A stretch of DNA of 64,000 nucleotides, from positions 340,640-404,639 of the forward strand of contig CACSKA010000006.1 of NCBI GenBank assembly GCA_902706205.1, read 5' to 3'. How positions within the stretch are numbered: position 1 is the first letter of the stretch; every line of letters starts with the position of its first letter. The notes beneath the pieces are model-generated. The model had not been told where the DNA came from and made no database searches. It saw only the letters and a list, made by a program, of their open reading frames with translations. A program made the position numbers and the translations under genes. This document shows positions 1 through 9,467 of this stretch, one piece after another. This stretch comes from Chryseobacterium sp. 18061. Lineage in GTDB: Bacteria; Pseudomonadota; Gammaproteobacteria; Enterobacterales; Enterobacteriaceae.

Positions 1-332
1 ATCACTTCGATCTGGTTCCGCAATATTTCTCGGATTATGTGGCGGGCAACTTTTGGTCGGCACACTGGCCACCGTCGCATTTCCGCCATCATCTGTTGAT
101 GTGTCGCCATTTGCCTGACGGCGGCAAACTGACACTGACCAACTTCCATTTCACACATCAGGAAGGGGGCCATACCCTCGAGTCGATCAATTTACCGGAC
201 GTCGAAAGCTTATATTTATTGTTGCAGGATAAATTCGGCCAGGGCGTCGATGACCCCAAAAATGGCTTTACGCTGGCAGATTTAGCGGCAGTGATGGCGG
301 CGTTTGATACGCATGGTGAGGCTGGGAAGTAG
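1..332 (+). CDS. nhoA: Arylamine N-acetyltransferase, C-terminal part
   Basis: The gene enters the window already in frame (codons begin at position 3) and stops at 330-332. The visible ~110 residues match the C-terminal third of E. coli NhoA: the stretch reading HFRHHLLMCRHLPDGGKLTL is nearly unchanged, as is the tail ending FDTHGEAGK. The enzyme acetylates arylamines and hydroxylamines from acetyl-CoA in the cytoplasm. The catalytic Cys-His-Asp triad lies upstream of the window and cannot be checked. The gene is convergent with narV, which fits the nhoA/nar neighbourhood of E. coli. Confidence 0.9.
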   Translation, partial: HFDLVPQYFSDYVAGNFWSAHWPPSHFRHHLLMCRHLPDGGKLTLTNFHFTHQEGGHTLESINLPDVESLYLLLQDKFGQGVDDPKNGFTLADLAAVMAAFDTHGEAGK

Positions 333-382
333 GGAGTACGCCAGGGCGAAGCACCGCTTTCGTCGGCGGGGCCACGGGGATT

Positions 383-411
383 GATAAGGGGAACGTGGTG
401 TTCCCCTTATC
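383..411. repeat. Inverted repeat between nhoA and narV
   Basis: A perfect 12-bp stem (arms 383-394 and 400-411) with a 5-nt loop lies between two convergent genes. No T-run follows on either strand, so it is not a textbook intrinsic terminator. It may protect 3' ends or stop transcription with help. The rest of the 333-484 gap shows nothing further. Confidence 0.5.
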
Positions 412-484
412 CCGTTCCGGTCTGCGGGGGATGCAGAATCTGCCAAAAATTTGGTGAACGGAACCGGGCCACAAATCTAAGCGA

Positions 485-1165
485 TCAGCGCCTCGATCTC
501 ACAATCTGATACCTGCGCGTGAAATACTCCACTGGCGCGCTCCACACGTGTACCAGACGGGTGAAGGGGAACAGCAGGAAAATCGTCATCCCCAGCGCCA
601 GATGGACGCGGTACACCAGCGCCACCCCCGCAAGATGCGTAGACGCACCGCCCTGGAACGTCACGACGGATTGCGCCCAACCTACCAGTTTCATCATTTC
701 GCTGCCGTCAGGATGCTGTGCCGAGAACGGAATCGTCGACAGCCCCAAAATGCACTGAATCAGTAATATGCTGAGGATCAGAATATCTGCCGGGGTCGAC
801 GTGGCGCGAACGCGTGGGTTGAACAGCCGACGAATTAGTAAGCCTGAGCCACCAATCAGTGTCAGCACCCCACAGGCCCCGCCAAGGATCATCGCCATTT
901 GCTGCTTCACGGCAATCGGCAGGAACGATTCGTACATCCAGTGCGGGGTCAGCATCCCGAATGCGTGGCCGAAAAAGACCCCGAGAATGCCGATGTGGAA
1001 CATGTTTGACCACAGCACCATACCGCGTTTGTCGAGCATCTGGCTGGATCCTGCGCGCCAGGTATATTGCCCGTAGTCGTAACGCAGCCAGCTGCCGATG
1101 ATAAACACCGAGCCGCAGATATAGGGGTAAATATCGTAAAAGAAGACGTCAAAGAAGTGGCTCAT
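485..1165 (-). CDS. narV: Nitrate reductase 2, cytochrome b gamma subunit
   Basis: Membrane subunit (226 aa) that oxidises quinol and passes electrons to NarY. Five hydrophobic segments are visible. The four haem-ligand histidines of NarI (56, 66, 187, 205) have equivalents at His57, His67, His188 and His206. It is the last gene of the minus-strand operon and its start overlaps the narW stop by 4 bp (ATGA), indicating translational coupling. The NarV name rather than NarI rests on the missing narXLK neighbours and the flanking nhoA and narU. Confidence 0.95.
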   Translation of the reverse strand: MSHFFDVFFYDIYPYICGSVFIIGSWLRYDYGQYTWRAGSSQMLDKRGMVLWSNMFHIGILGVFFGHAFGMLTPHWMYESFLPIAVKQQMAMILGGACGVLTLIGGSGLLIRRLFNPRVRATSTPADILILSILLIQCILGLSTIPFSAQHPDGSEMMKLVGWAQSVVTFQGGASTHLAGVALVYRVHLALGMTIFLLFPFTRLVHVWSAPVEYFTRRYQIVRSRR

Positions 1166-1860
1166 TTGGGGCCTCCGGAACGGACGTCGACGTACTGCGG
1201 CGCAACGTCCTGGCTAAAACGTTTCTGATAACTTTGTAGCGGGGAGCTATCGCAGGCAGAGGTGGCGTTGTCCTCGATAAACTTCACCTGTTCTTCTTCC
1301 CACACCGCGTCCAGCGCCTGATGGGTATCGTCGCGCGGTTCAGCCTTCACCTGAGGCGTGACGCTGTCACTTCTTAGTGGGCTGTTAGCCAACAAAAGCA
1401 GAGTATCGAACAGTTGATAGTAGTTTGACTGACGTTCTTTCAGCCTTCCGCCGAGCAGCGCCAGAATCGGCGCGACGTTCTGTAAGCCATCGCGGGCTTC
1501 CTCCGGCGAACGCGTGCTGAGAAACTCCAGATACAGCGGCAGATGATCCGGCAGTTCGCGACAGTCGAGTTGTAAACCGGCTTGTTCGTACTGCGTCATC
1601 AAATCGACCATCGCCTGTCCGCGATCGCGGGATTCACCGTGCACATGTTCAAACAGCAGCAGCGACATTGAGCTGCCGCGCTCAAACAGGTCGCACCACA
1701 GCTCCTGCTGGTCGAGCAGCGGGGCGCTGAGATAGTTTTCCACCCACGGCGCCAGCGTCGGCGCATCCTGCATCACCAGCGCCTGTGCTTCATCCCGATT
1801 ATCCCACAGCACTGCATCCGGATACTCCAGCAGCAGGGCAATCATCTTGAGGATCGGCAT
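1162..1860 (-). CDS. narW: Nitrate reductase 2 assembly chaperone, delta subunit
   Basis: NarJ/NarW-family chaperone (232 aa), acidic and helical. It binds the apo catalytic subunit so that the molybdenum cofactor and FeS clusters are inserted before membrane docking, and it is not part of the final enzyme. The N-terminal start reading [15 protein letters not shown] and the motif [16 protein letters not shown] are family hallmarks. Its start overlaps the narY stop by one base (TAATG), and its end overlaps narV. Confidence 0.95.
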   Translation of the reverse strand: MPILKMIALLLEYPDAVLWDNRDEAQALVMQDAPTLAPWVENYLSAPLLDQQELWCDLFERGSSMSLLLFEHVHGESRDRGQAMVDLMTQYEQAGLQLDCRELPDHLPLYLEFLSTRSPEEARDGLQNVAPILALLGGRLKERQSNYYQLFDTLLLLANSPLRSDSVTPQVKAEPRDDTHQALDAVWEEEQVKFIEDNATSACDSSPLQSYQKRFSQDVAPQYVDVRSGGPK

Positions 1861-3404
1861 TATTCCCCCTCCCCATGCTGGCGCACGCCGGAGACATCAA
1901 TGGCGTCGATGCGTTTGCTGTTGAACAGGTTGAACTTGGTGTCAGATCCGTGGCAGCCGTCACCGAAGGTGAACCCGCAGCCGTTACGTTCCGGGAAGGC
2001 TTCTTTCGCCATTTCGCGATGGCTGGTTGGGATCACGAAACGGTCTTCGTAGTTGGCGATGGCGAGATAGCGATACATCTCTTCCACTTGTTCAACGGTC
2101 AGGCCGGTCTCTTCCAGCGCACGGGTGTCGGTAACGCCTTCCACCGTTTGCGAGCGTTTGTAGTGACGCATGGCCATCATGCGTTTCAGCGCACGCAGGA
2201 CCGGGCCGGTATCGCCTGCAGCTAGCAGATTGGCGAGATACTGAACCGGAATGCGCAGGCTCTCGACTGACGGCAGAATATTGCCGTTATGCGGCAACGC
2301 GCCCGCGTCCGCAACGGACTGGATCGGCGACAGCGGTGGAACGTACCAGACCATCGGCAAAGTACGGTATTCCGGGTGCAACGGCAGAGCGAGTTGCCAT
2401 TCCATCGCCAGTTTGTAGACCGGCGACTGCTGAGCAGCCTCAATCACGTTCTGCGGAATGCCCTGTTTAACTGCTTCTTCAATCACCGCCGGATCGTGTG
2501 GGTTAAGGAATACGTCACACTGGCGCTCGTAGAGATCGGTCACGTGTTCGGTACTCGCGGCTTCTTCGATTCGGTCGGCATCGTACAGCAGCACGCCGAG
2601 GTAGCGAATGCGCCCGACGCAGGTTTCGGAACAGACAGTAGGCTGGCCGGATTCAATGCGTGGATAGCAGAATGTACATTTTTCTGACTTGCCGCTTTTC
2701 CAGTTGAAGTAGATTTTTTTGTACGGACAGCCGCTGATACACATGCGCCAGCCACGGCATTTGTCCTGGTCGATCAGCACGATGCCGTCTTCTTCGCGTT
2801 TGTAGATGGCACCTGACGGGCAGGTCGCCACGCAGCTTGGGTTGAGACAATGCTCGCACAGACGTGGGAGGTACATCATGAAGGTGTTTTCGAACTGACC
2901 ATACATCTCCTTTTGCATGTTTTCGAAGTTCCGGTCTTTGGCGCGTTTTTCAAATTCGCCGCCGAGCAGTTCCTCCCAGTTCGGGCCCCATTCGATTTTA
3001 TTGATGCGTTCTCCGCTGATCAGTGAGCGCGGGCGCGCGGTAGGCAGATGCTTGCCTTCCGGCGCGCGATGTAAATCCTGATAGTCGTAGGTGAACGGTT
3101 CGTAATAATCGTCGATCGACGGCAGCACCGGGTTAGCGAATATTTTTGCCATCAGCGCCAGGCGTCCGCCGAGGCGCGGCGTGAGTTTGCCGCTGATCCC
3201 TCGGATCCAGCCGCCTTCCCATTGTTCCTGATCTTCCCAGTTTTTCGGATAACCGATGCCGGGCTTAGTTTCGACGTTATTGAACCACGCGTATTCCATG
3301 CCTTCGCGACCGGTCCAGACGTTTTTACAGGTCACAGAGCAGGTGTGACAGCCGATGCATTTGTCGAGATTAAGAACCATGCCAACCTGAGAACGGATTT
3401 TCAT
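1860..3404 (-). CDS. narY: Nitrate reductase 2, iron-sulfur beta subunit
   Basis: Electron-transfer subunit (514 aa). The first ferredoxin-like cysteine group is at Cys16, 19, 22 and 26 (CIGCHTCSVTC). Further groups in the middle third include CEHCLNPSCVATCP and a segment where Trp replaces one Cys (CRGWRMCISGC). That Trp is the family signature for a [3Fe-4S] cluster beside three [4Fe-4S] clusters. The protein sits on the cytoplasmic face between NarZ and NarV. It starts with a 4-bp overlap with narZ. Length matches the family. Confidence 0.96.
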   Translation of the reverse strand: MKIRSQVGMVLNLDKCIGCHTCSVTCKNVWTGREGMEYAWFNNVETKPGIGYPKNWEDQEQWEGGWIRGISGKLTPRLGGRLALMAKIFANPVLPSIDDYYEPFTYDYQDLHRAPEGKHLPTARPRSLISGERINKIEWGPNWEELLGGEFEKRAKDRNFENMQKEMYGQFENTFMMYLPRLCEHCLNPSCVATCPSGAIYKREEDGIVLIDQDKCRGWRMCISGCPYKKIYFNWKSGKSEKCTFCYPRIESGQPTVCSETCVGRIRYLGVLLYDADRIEEAASTEHVTDLYERQCDVFLNPHDPAVIEEAVKQGIPQNVIEAAQQSPVYKLAMEWQLALPLHPEYRTLPMVWYVPPLSPIQSVADAGALPHNGNILPSVESLRIPVQYLANLLAAGDTGPVLRALKRMMAMRHYKRSQTVEGVTDTRALEETGLTVEQVEEMYRYLAIANYEDRFVIPTSHREMAKEAFPERNGCGFTFGDGCHGSDTKFNLFNSKRIDAIDVSGVRQHGEGE

Positions 3405-6400
3405 TTTTTCGCCTCCTGGACCTGATCGTTGCCTTCGTCATCCAGCCAGTTAATGTTCTTCATTTTGCGGATCATGATGAACTCATCGCGGTTGGAGCCG
3501 ACGGTGCCGTAATAGTTAAAGCTCCACGCCAGTTGGGCGTAACCGCCAATCATGTGGGTGGGTTTCGGGCAAATGCGGGTCACGGAGTTGTGGATACCTC
3601 CGCGTCGGCCGGTCACTTCAGAACCGGGAATATTCATGATGCGTTCCTGGGCGTGATACATCATGGTCATGCCGGGTGGAATGCGCTGGCTGACCACCGC
3701 GCGGGCGGTGAGGGCGCCGTTTGCGTTGAAGGCTTCAATCCAGTCGTTATCTTCAATGCCGAGCTCTTTGGCGTCGGTTTCACTGAGCCAGACAATCGGC
3801 CCACCGCGCGACAGCGTCAGCATCAACAGATTTTCGCTGTAGGTCGAGTGAATGCCCCATTTCTGGTGCGGCGTCAGGAAGTTGAGCGCTTTTTCAGGGA
3901 AACCGTTCGGCGGAATGGCATTCATATGGCTGACGCTGCGGGTGTCGATCGGCGGGCGATACGCCACCAGGCTTTCACCAAACGCGCGCATCCACTTGTG
4001 ATCCTGATAAAGCTGCTGGCGACCGGACAGCGTTCGCCACGGAATAAGTTCGTGAACGTTGGTGTAGCCGGCGTTGTAGGAGACGTGTTCACTCTCGAGG
4101 CCGGACCACGTCGGGCTGGATATGATTTTGCGCGGTTGGGCAACGATATCGCGGAAGCGTATTTTTTCGTCTTCTTTGTTCAGCGCCAGATGCGCATGTT
4201 CGCGTCCGGTGATTTTGCTCAGCGCCTGCCACGCTTTAACCGCCACCTGGCCGTTGGTTTCCGGGGCGAGGGCGAGGATAACCTCGGACGCGTCAATGGC
4301 GGTTTCGATGCGTGGGCGGCCTTTCGCCGGACCATCGGCCTTCACGTAATTCAGTTTGCCGAGGAACTCAATTTCGCTATCGGTGTTCCACGAAATGCCT
4401 TTACCGCCGTTCCCGAATTTGTCCAACAACGGCCCGAGCGAGGTAAAGCGTTCATACGTCGCCGGGTAATCACGTTCCACTACCGCAATACCTGGCCCGG
4501 TTTTGCCCGGCACGTACTCGCATTCGCCTTTACGCCAGTCGGCCACGTCAAACGGCTGCGACAGTTCGGCCGGTGAATCATGCAACAGCGGTTGCAGCAC
4601 CACGTCGGTTTCCGTGCCCAGATGGCCGACGCAGACCTGAGAGAATACTTTGGCGATGCCTTTATAGATTTCCCAGTCGCTACGTGCTTCCCAGGCCGGA
4701 TCGACCGCTGCCGACAGCGGATGAATAAACGGATGCATGTCCGAGGTATTCATATCGTCTTTTTCATACCAGGTGGCGGTCGGCAGCACGATGTCGGAGA
4801 ACAGGCAGGTGCTGGACATGCGGAAATCGAGCGTCACCAGAAGGTCGAGCTTGCCTTCGATGGCGGCGGTTTGCCACTCGACTTCTTCTGGTTTCACGTC
4901 ATCGCTTTCACCGAGTGCGTCGCCCTGAATGCCACTCTCGGTACCGAGCAGGTATTTGAGCAAATATTCATGCCCCTTGCCCGATGAGCCGAGCAGGTTG
5001 GAGCGCCAGACAAACAGATTGCGCGGATGGTTGTTACCGCTGTCAGGCTGTTCGCAGGCCATTCGAATATCGCCAGATTTCAACGCTTGCGCGGTGTAAT
5101 CGGCCGGAGACATGCCCGCCGCGTCGGCCTTCTCTTTGATGTTCAATGGGTTTAGATTGAGCTGTGGTGCGGACGGCAGCCAGCCCATGCGTTCAGCGCG
5201 GACGTTAAAATCAATCAGGTGCCCGGTAAATTGACTGGCGTCGGCCAGCGGTGAGAGCAGCTCTTTGGCGGTGAGTTTTTCATAACGCCACTGGCTGGAG
5301 TGATTGTAGAAATACGAGGTGCTGTTCATCTGGCGAGGTGGACGGTTCCAGTCCAGCGCGAACGCCAGCGGCAGCCAGCCCGTTTGCGGGCGCAGTTTTT
5401 CCTGGCCGACGTAGTGTGCCCAGCCACCGCCGCTTTGCCCGACGCAGCCGCAGAATACCAGCATGTTGATCATCCCACGGTAGTTCATGTCCATGTGATA
5501 CCAGTGGTTGACCCCGGCCCCGAGAATAATCATCGAACGGCCGTGGGTTTTGTGCGCGGTATCGGCAAATTCACGGGCGATTTGCGCGATGTGATACTGC
5601 GGCACGCCGGTGATTTGCTCCGCCCACGCCGGGGTGTAAGCTTTGATTTCACTATAATCTTTGGCGGAGAGCGGATCGTCCAGCCCACGATCGAGGCCGT
5701 AATTAGCCAAAATCAGATCGTATACGCTGACCACCAAACCCGCGCCGCCGTCTGCAAACGTCAGCTGTTTAACAGGTAACTGACGCACCAGGATAGGGTC
5801 CTGCTTCACGCTGCGGAAATGCGGATTTTCGTTGCCGCCAAAGTAGGGGAAAGCCACTGGTGCGATGCGGTCGTGATTCCCGAGCAGAGTCAATTGCAGT
5901 TCGGTTTCAGCCCCTGCGGCTATCGATTCGAGATTCCATTTTCCCTCTTCGCCCCAGCGGAAGCCGATCGCGCCGTTGGGCACCACCAGTTCACCCGCGG
6001 TATTGAAGGCGACGGTTTTCCACTGCGGATTATTGCTTTCGCCAAGGTTATTGACCAGATCCGATGCGCGCAGCATCCGGCCTGGCACGTAGCTGCCGTC
6101 TTCCCGAGCGTCGAGTTGCACAAGCATCGGCATGTCGGTGTAGCGTCGACAGTAGTTGATGAAATAATCGCTCGGGTTATCGAGATGAAACTCGCGCAGC
6201 ATTACGTGGCCCATCGCCATTGCCAGCGCGCTGTCGGTGCCCTGTTTCGGCGCCAGCCACTGGTCGCTGAGTTTGGCCACTTCCGAGAAATCCGGCGTGA
6301 TGGCGATGGTTTTGGTGCCTTTGTAGCGCACTTCTGTGAAGAAATGCGCATCCGGAGTACGCGTCTGTGGCACGTTTGAGCCCCAGGCGATGATGTAGGA

Positions 6401-7141
6401 CGAGTTATACCAGTCGGCAGATTCCGGCACGTCGGTTTGCTCGCCCCAGGTCATCGGCGAGGCGGGCGGCAAATCGCAATACCAGTCGTAAAAGCTGAGG
6501 CATGTTCCGCCAAGAAGCGACAGATATCGTGTGCCTGCGGCGTAAGAGACCATCGACATTGCCGGAATAGGTGAGAAGCCCGCCACGCGGTCCGGGCCGT
6601 AGTTTTTGATGGTCCAGACGTTGGCCGCCGCAATCAGCGTATTCAGTTCGTTCCAGTTGGAACGCACAAAACCGCCGTGACCACGAGCCTGTTTGTACTT
6701 CAGGCATTTGGCCGGGTCCTGCATGATTGCATCCCAGGCATGAACCGGGTCAGGGTGTTGTTCCAGCGCCTCGCGCCACATGGAAACCAGGCTTTTGCGG
6801 ATCAACGGATATTTCAGACGATTGGCACTGTAGAGATACCAGGAATAGCTGGCCCCGCGTGGACAACCGCGCGGCTCATGATTGGGTAAGTCGGGACGGG
6901 TACGCGGGTAGTCGGTTTGCTGGGTTTCCCAGGTCACCAGCCCGTTTTTAACGTAGATTTTCCAGCTACAGGAACCCGTACAGTTCACGCCATGGGTCGA
7001 TCGCACTATTTTGTCGAACTGCCAGCGCTGGCGATAACTGTCTTCCCAGTCGCGGTTGGTGTTGTACACCTGACCGTGACCGTTCGCGAAAGTCTCTTCT
7101 TTTTGCTTAAAGTAGCGAAACCTGTCCAGTAGCTTACTCAT
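3401..7141 (-). CDS. narZ: Nitrate reductase 2, catalytic alpha subunit
   Basis: Molybdopterin-guanine-dinucleotide enzyme (1246 aa) reducing nitrate to nitrite on the cytoplasmic side. The N-terminus carries the His50-Cys54-Cys58-Cys93 FS0 cluster ligands of NarG-type enzymes. The segment FYDWYCDLPPASP, which holds the Asp ligand to molybdenum in NarG, is intact. A clear AGGAG ribosome site precedes the ATG. In E. coli the NarZ enzyme is expressed at low level and is RpoS-dependent rather than nitrate-induced; that regulation is assumed here, not seen. Confidence 0.96.
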   Translation of the reverse strand: MSKLLDRFRYFKQKEETFANGHGQVYNTNRDWEDSYRQRWQFDKIVRSTHGVNCTGSCSWKIYVKNGLVTWETQQTDYPRTRPDLPNHEPRGCPRGASYSWYLYSANRLKYPLIRKSLVSMWREALEQHPDPVHAWDAIMQDPAKCLKYKQARGHGGFVRSNWNELNTLIAAANVWTIKNYGPDRVAGFSPIPAMSMVSYAAGTRYLSLLGGTCLSFYDWYCDLPPASPMTWGEQTDVPESADWYNSSYIIAWGSNVPQTRTPDAHFFTEVRYKGTKTIAITPDFSEVAKLSDQWLAPKQGTDSALAMAMGHVMLREFHLDNPSDYFINYCRRYTDMPMLVQLDAREDGSYVPGRMLRASDLVNNLGESNNPQWKTVAFNTAGELVVPNGAIGFRWGEEGKWNLESIAAGAETELQLTLLGNHDRIAPVAFPYFGGNENPHFRSVKQDPILVRQLPVKQLTFADGGAGLVVSVYDLILANYGLDRGLDDPLSAKDYSEIKAYTPAWAEQITGVPQYHIAQIAREFADTAHKTHGRSMIILGAGVNHWYHMDMNYRGMINMLVFCGCVGQSGGGWAHYVGQEKLRPQTGWLPLAFALDWNRPPRQMNSTSYFYNHSSQWRYEKLTAKELLSPLADASQFTGHLIDFNVRAERMGWLPSAPQLNLNPLNIKEKADAAGMSPADYTAQALKSGDIRMACEQPDSGNNHPRNLFVWRSNLLGSSGKGHEYLLKYLLGTESGIQGDALGESDDVKPEEVEWQTAAIEGKLDLLVTLDFRMSSTCLFSDIVLPTATWYEKDDMNTSDMHPFIHPLSAAVDPAWEARSDWEIYKGIAKVFSQVCVGHLGTETDVVLQPLLHDSPAELSQPFDVADWRKGECEYVPGKTGPGIAVVERDYPATYERFTSLGPLLDKFGNGGKGISWNTDSEIEFLGKLNYVKADGPAKGRPRIETAIDASEVILALAPETNGQVAVKAWQALSKITGREHAHLALNKEDEKIRFRDIVAQPRKIISSPTWSGLESEHVSYNAGYTNVHELIPWRTLSGRQQLYQDHKWMRAFGESLVAYRPPIDTRSVSHMNAIPPNGFPEKALNFLTPHQKWGIHSTYSENLLMLTLSRGGPIVWLSETDAKELGIEDNDWIEAFNANGALTARAVVSQRIPPGMTMMYHAQERIMNIPGSEVTGRRGGIHNSVTRICPKPTHMIGGYAQLAWSFNYYGTVGSNRDEFIMIRKMKNINWLDDEGNDQVQEAKK

Positions 7142-7200
7142 GACATTTCTCCTGACGGGGGCAGGACTGCCCCGTGGTTAGGCAGCTCACATTGTTATGA

Positions 7201-8592
7201 TTATTTAGCGGATGGCTGGCGGCGACCGTAGACCAGCCACGTCACCACCACGCAAACGATGTAGAACACCAAAAAGATTTTCATCGCACCGACCGGAGAA
7301 CCGGTCATGGCCAGCGACGTGCCGAAGGCTTTCGGAATGAAGAATCCACCGACAGCACCGATGGCTGAGATAAAGCCCAACGCGGCAGCGGTATCGGTAA
7401 CCGCTTCCTGCTGCGCCTGTTCATCACTGCCACCTTTGGCTTTGACGCGATCGATGGTTATCTTGCGGAAAATCACCGCAATCATCTGGAAGGTTGAGCC
7501 ACTACCGAGACCGGCGGTCAGGAACAGGCCCATGAAGACGAGGTAGAATGTGAGGAAGTTGCCCGGAGAGCCACTGCCTGGCAGGGTGAGAAAAATCAGG
7601 GCGCTGAAGATGGCCATGAAGATGAAGTTAATCAGCGTCACACGTACGCCACCGAGTTTGTCTGAAATCATGCCGCCGAATGAACGCGCAAGGGCGCCGA
7701 GGAACGGCCCGAAGAACGCCAGTTTGAGGATGTTCACATCGGGAAACTGCGTTTTCGCAAGCATAGCGAAACCGGCGGAAAAGCCGATGAATGAGCCGAA
7801 CGTTGCCAGATACAGCAGGGCAAGGATCCAGGTGTGCATCCGGCCAAGCACCGGCAGCTGTTCGGCGATCGACGCTTTAGAACTGGCGATATCGTTCATT
7901 CCGAACCAGGCGGCGATGGTGGCAATCAGCAATAGCGGAGCCCAAATCCAGGCGGCGTTGGTCAACCACATCGTTGAACCGTCTTCTTGCGTTACGCCGT
8001 GCACGCCGAGGAAGGTGAAAATTGGCAGGAAAATAACCAGCGGCGCGGCGAGTTGCATTACACTGACGCCGAGATTTCCGAGCCCACCGTTAATGCCGAG
8101 CGCACTGCCTTGTCGGGCCTTTGGGAAGAAGAAACTGATATTTCCCATGCTCGAGGCGAAATTCGCGCCAGCAAATCCACACAGCAAGGCAATAACAATA
8201 AATACCCAGTACGGAGTAGCGGAATTTTGAATAGCAATGCCGAGCCAGACGCAAGGAATAATCAGAATAACGGTACTTAATACCGTCCAGTATCGGCCAC
8301 CAAATATAGGCACCATAAAGGAGTAGGGCACACGTAATATTACCCCGGAAAGGGATGGCAGAGCGGTTAATAAGAATAATTGGTCGGTGGTAAAATTAAA
8401 TCCGACTTTATTAAGATTGACGCTGACAGCGCTGAATAGCATCCATACGCAGAAGGCCAATAGCAGACAGGCCACGGAAATCCAGAGGTTACGTCGGGCA
8501 ATACTTTTGCCTTTATTTTCCCAAAACAACGGATTCTCAGGCTTCCAACTTTTTAAAAGGTAATGATTATTCTTCTCATCTTGTTGTGACAT
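7201..8592 (-). CDS. narU: Nitrate/nitrite transporter
   Basis: Major-facilitator protein of the nitrate/nitrite porter family (463 aa, 12 predicted helices). The glycine-rich nitrate signatures are present: the region around GFAGANFASSMGNISFFFP and the later AALGFISAIGAVGGFFIPK. It imports nitrate and exchanges or exports nitrite. It is the first gene of the narUZYWV cluster, 59 bp upstream of narZ, so co-transcription is likely. The 181 bp before it carry its promoter and the smvR terminator. Confidence 0.95.
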   Translation of the reverse strand: MSQQDEKNNHYLLKSWKPENPLFWENKGKSIARRNLWISVACLLLAFCVWMLFSAVSVNLNKVGFNFTTDQLFLLTALPSLSGVILRVPYSFMVPIFGGRYWTVLSTVILIIPCVWLGIAIQNSATPYWVFIVIALLCGFAGANFASSMGNISFFFPKARQGSALGINGGLGNLGVSVMQLAAPLVIFLPIFTFLGVHGVTQEDGSTMWLTNAAWIWAPLLLIATIAAWFGMNDIASSKASIAEQLPVLGRMHTWILALLYLATFGSFIGFSAGFAMLAKTQFPDVNILKLAFFGPFLGALARSFGGMISDKLGGVRVTLINFIFMAIFSALIFLTLPGSGSPGNFLTFYLVFMGLFLTAGLGSGSTFQMIAVIFRKITIDRVKAKGGSDEQAQQEAVTDTAAALGFISAIGAVGGFFIPKAFGTSLAMTGSPVGAMKIFLVFYIVCVVVTWLVYGRRQPSAK

Positions 8593-8703
8593 ATCGCCCT
8601 CGTCTGCACCAGTACGTTATGAAAAATAAGCAAAAAGAGACCGACGGAACGCAATGGTCCGCGAAAAGTAAGGAATTTTAGGGTTATGTGAAAGAAGGAT
8701 AGA

Positions 8704-8749
8704 TAAAAAAGCGCAACCCCGCGAATGGGCCGGTAATATAGCTGCGCTT
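8704..8749 (-). terminator. Intrinsic terminator after smvR
   Basis: Read on the minus strand, arms at 8743-8749 and 8709-8715 (AAGCGCA and TGCGCTT) enclose a long loop and are followed by a run of six T. It lies just past the stop of the TetR-type gene and before the narU promoter. Confidence 0.6.
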
Positions 8750-8773
8750 AAGTGTTACTGATTGTAAATAAAA

Positions 8774-9349
8774 CTAGACAAATTCGAGAGCAAAGGCGCG
8801 GTGCAAATGACGATTAAATGCGGCATCGTCGACTTCCGGCATTCCCAATACATATATGCCGTCCAGCCCGCAGACCAATGAAATTAAACGCCAGGCAATG
8901 TCTTTGGCGCTGTCGTGCAGGGTAAACTCACCGGCTTTTTCACCGGCTACGATCAGTCTGACGGCTTCTTCGTGCCACATCGACATGGTCAGCAAATACG
9001 CCCCTTTGATTTCCGGGTCACTGTCGGCCAACAGCTGCGCCTGACGCCACAAGCGAATATACGGCTCAAGTCGTCGATCTTCACTGCCGAGCAGCGCAAA
9101 CAGACGCTCACGCCAACTGGCATTTTCCGCGACCAACGGGAGTTCCATCATTTCTCGGATCACCCGGACAAAGGTCTGCGATTTCAGTTCGCCCGACGAC
9201 GTAAAGTGATGGTGGACCTGGCCCGCGGCAATACCCGCGCGGCTGGCGATATTACGGACGGTCATGGCGGTGAAACCTTCTTCCAGCGCCACGCGAATAG
9301 CAGCCTGCATGATGGATTCCCGACGTTCTTCCCGATTCAGATAGCTCAT
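8774..9349 (-). CDS. smvR: TetR-family repressor of smvA
   Basis: TetR regulator (191 aa). The N-terminal helix-turn-helix spans about residues 25-47 (FTAMTVRNIASRAGIAAGQV, then HHHF). The C-terminal domain would bind an inducer. It is divergent from the MFS pump smvA with a 118-bp gap holding two matching palindromes. In Klebsiella and Salmonella SmvR represses SmvA, and loss of SmvR raises tolerance to cationic biscuanides and quaternary ammonium compounds. Assignment rests on sequence similarity by eye and on this gene pair. Confidence 0.85.
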   Translation of the reverse strand: MSYLNREERRESIMQAAIRVALEEGFTAMTVRNIASRAGIAAGQVHHHFTSSGELKSQTFVRVIREMMELPLVAENASWRERLFALLGSEDRRLEPYIRLWRQAQLLADSDPEIKGAYLLTMSMWHEEAVRLIVAGEKAGEFTLHDSAKDIAWRLISLVCGLDGIYVLGMPEVDDAAFNRHLHRAFALEFV

Positions 9350-9391
9350 AGTTTCAGTCCCTGGCGGTAGTACAGTAATGATAACAAAAAG

Positions 9392-9446
9392 CTGGACAAG
9401 CGTTCAACTCTCAAGCAGGATCAAAAACTGGACGGGTGTCCAGTTT
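9392..9446. promoter_or_regulatory. Twin SmvR operator candidates
   Basis: The smvR-smvA gap holds a perfect palindrome with 9-bp arms (9425-9433 and 9438-9446, AAACTGGAC and its complement) around a 4-bp spacer. A weaker copy at 9392-9409 (CTGGAC, 4-bp spacer, GTTCAA) has the same geometry. Centres are 36 bp apart. The perfect copy ends 21 bp before the smvA ATG, so repressor bound there would block both promoter clearance and nearby translation signals. Confidence 0.65.
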
Positions 9447-9467
9447 GTTTTTGAAGAGGGAAAGATC

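Noticed and set aside
3533..4576. Long open frame (347 codons) opposite narZ
   Set aside because: It lies fully antisense to a highly conserved enzyme gene, its translation resembles no family, and GC-rich codon bias of narZ explains open antisense frames.
9378..9467. Longer smvA start
   Set aside because: It would translate the operators, and the known SmvA begins at the ATG at 9468.
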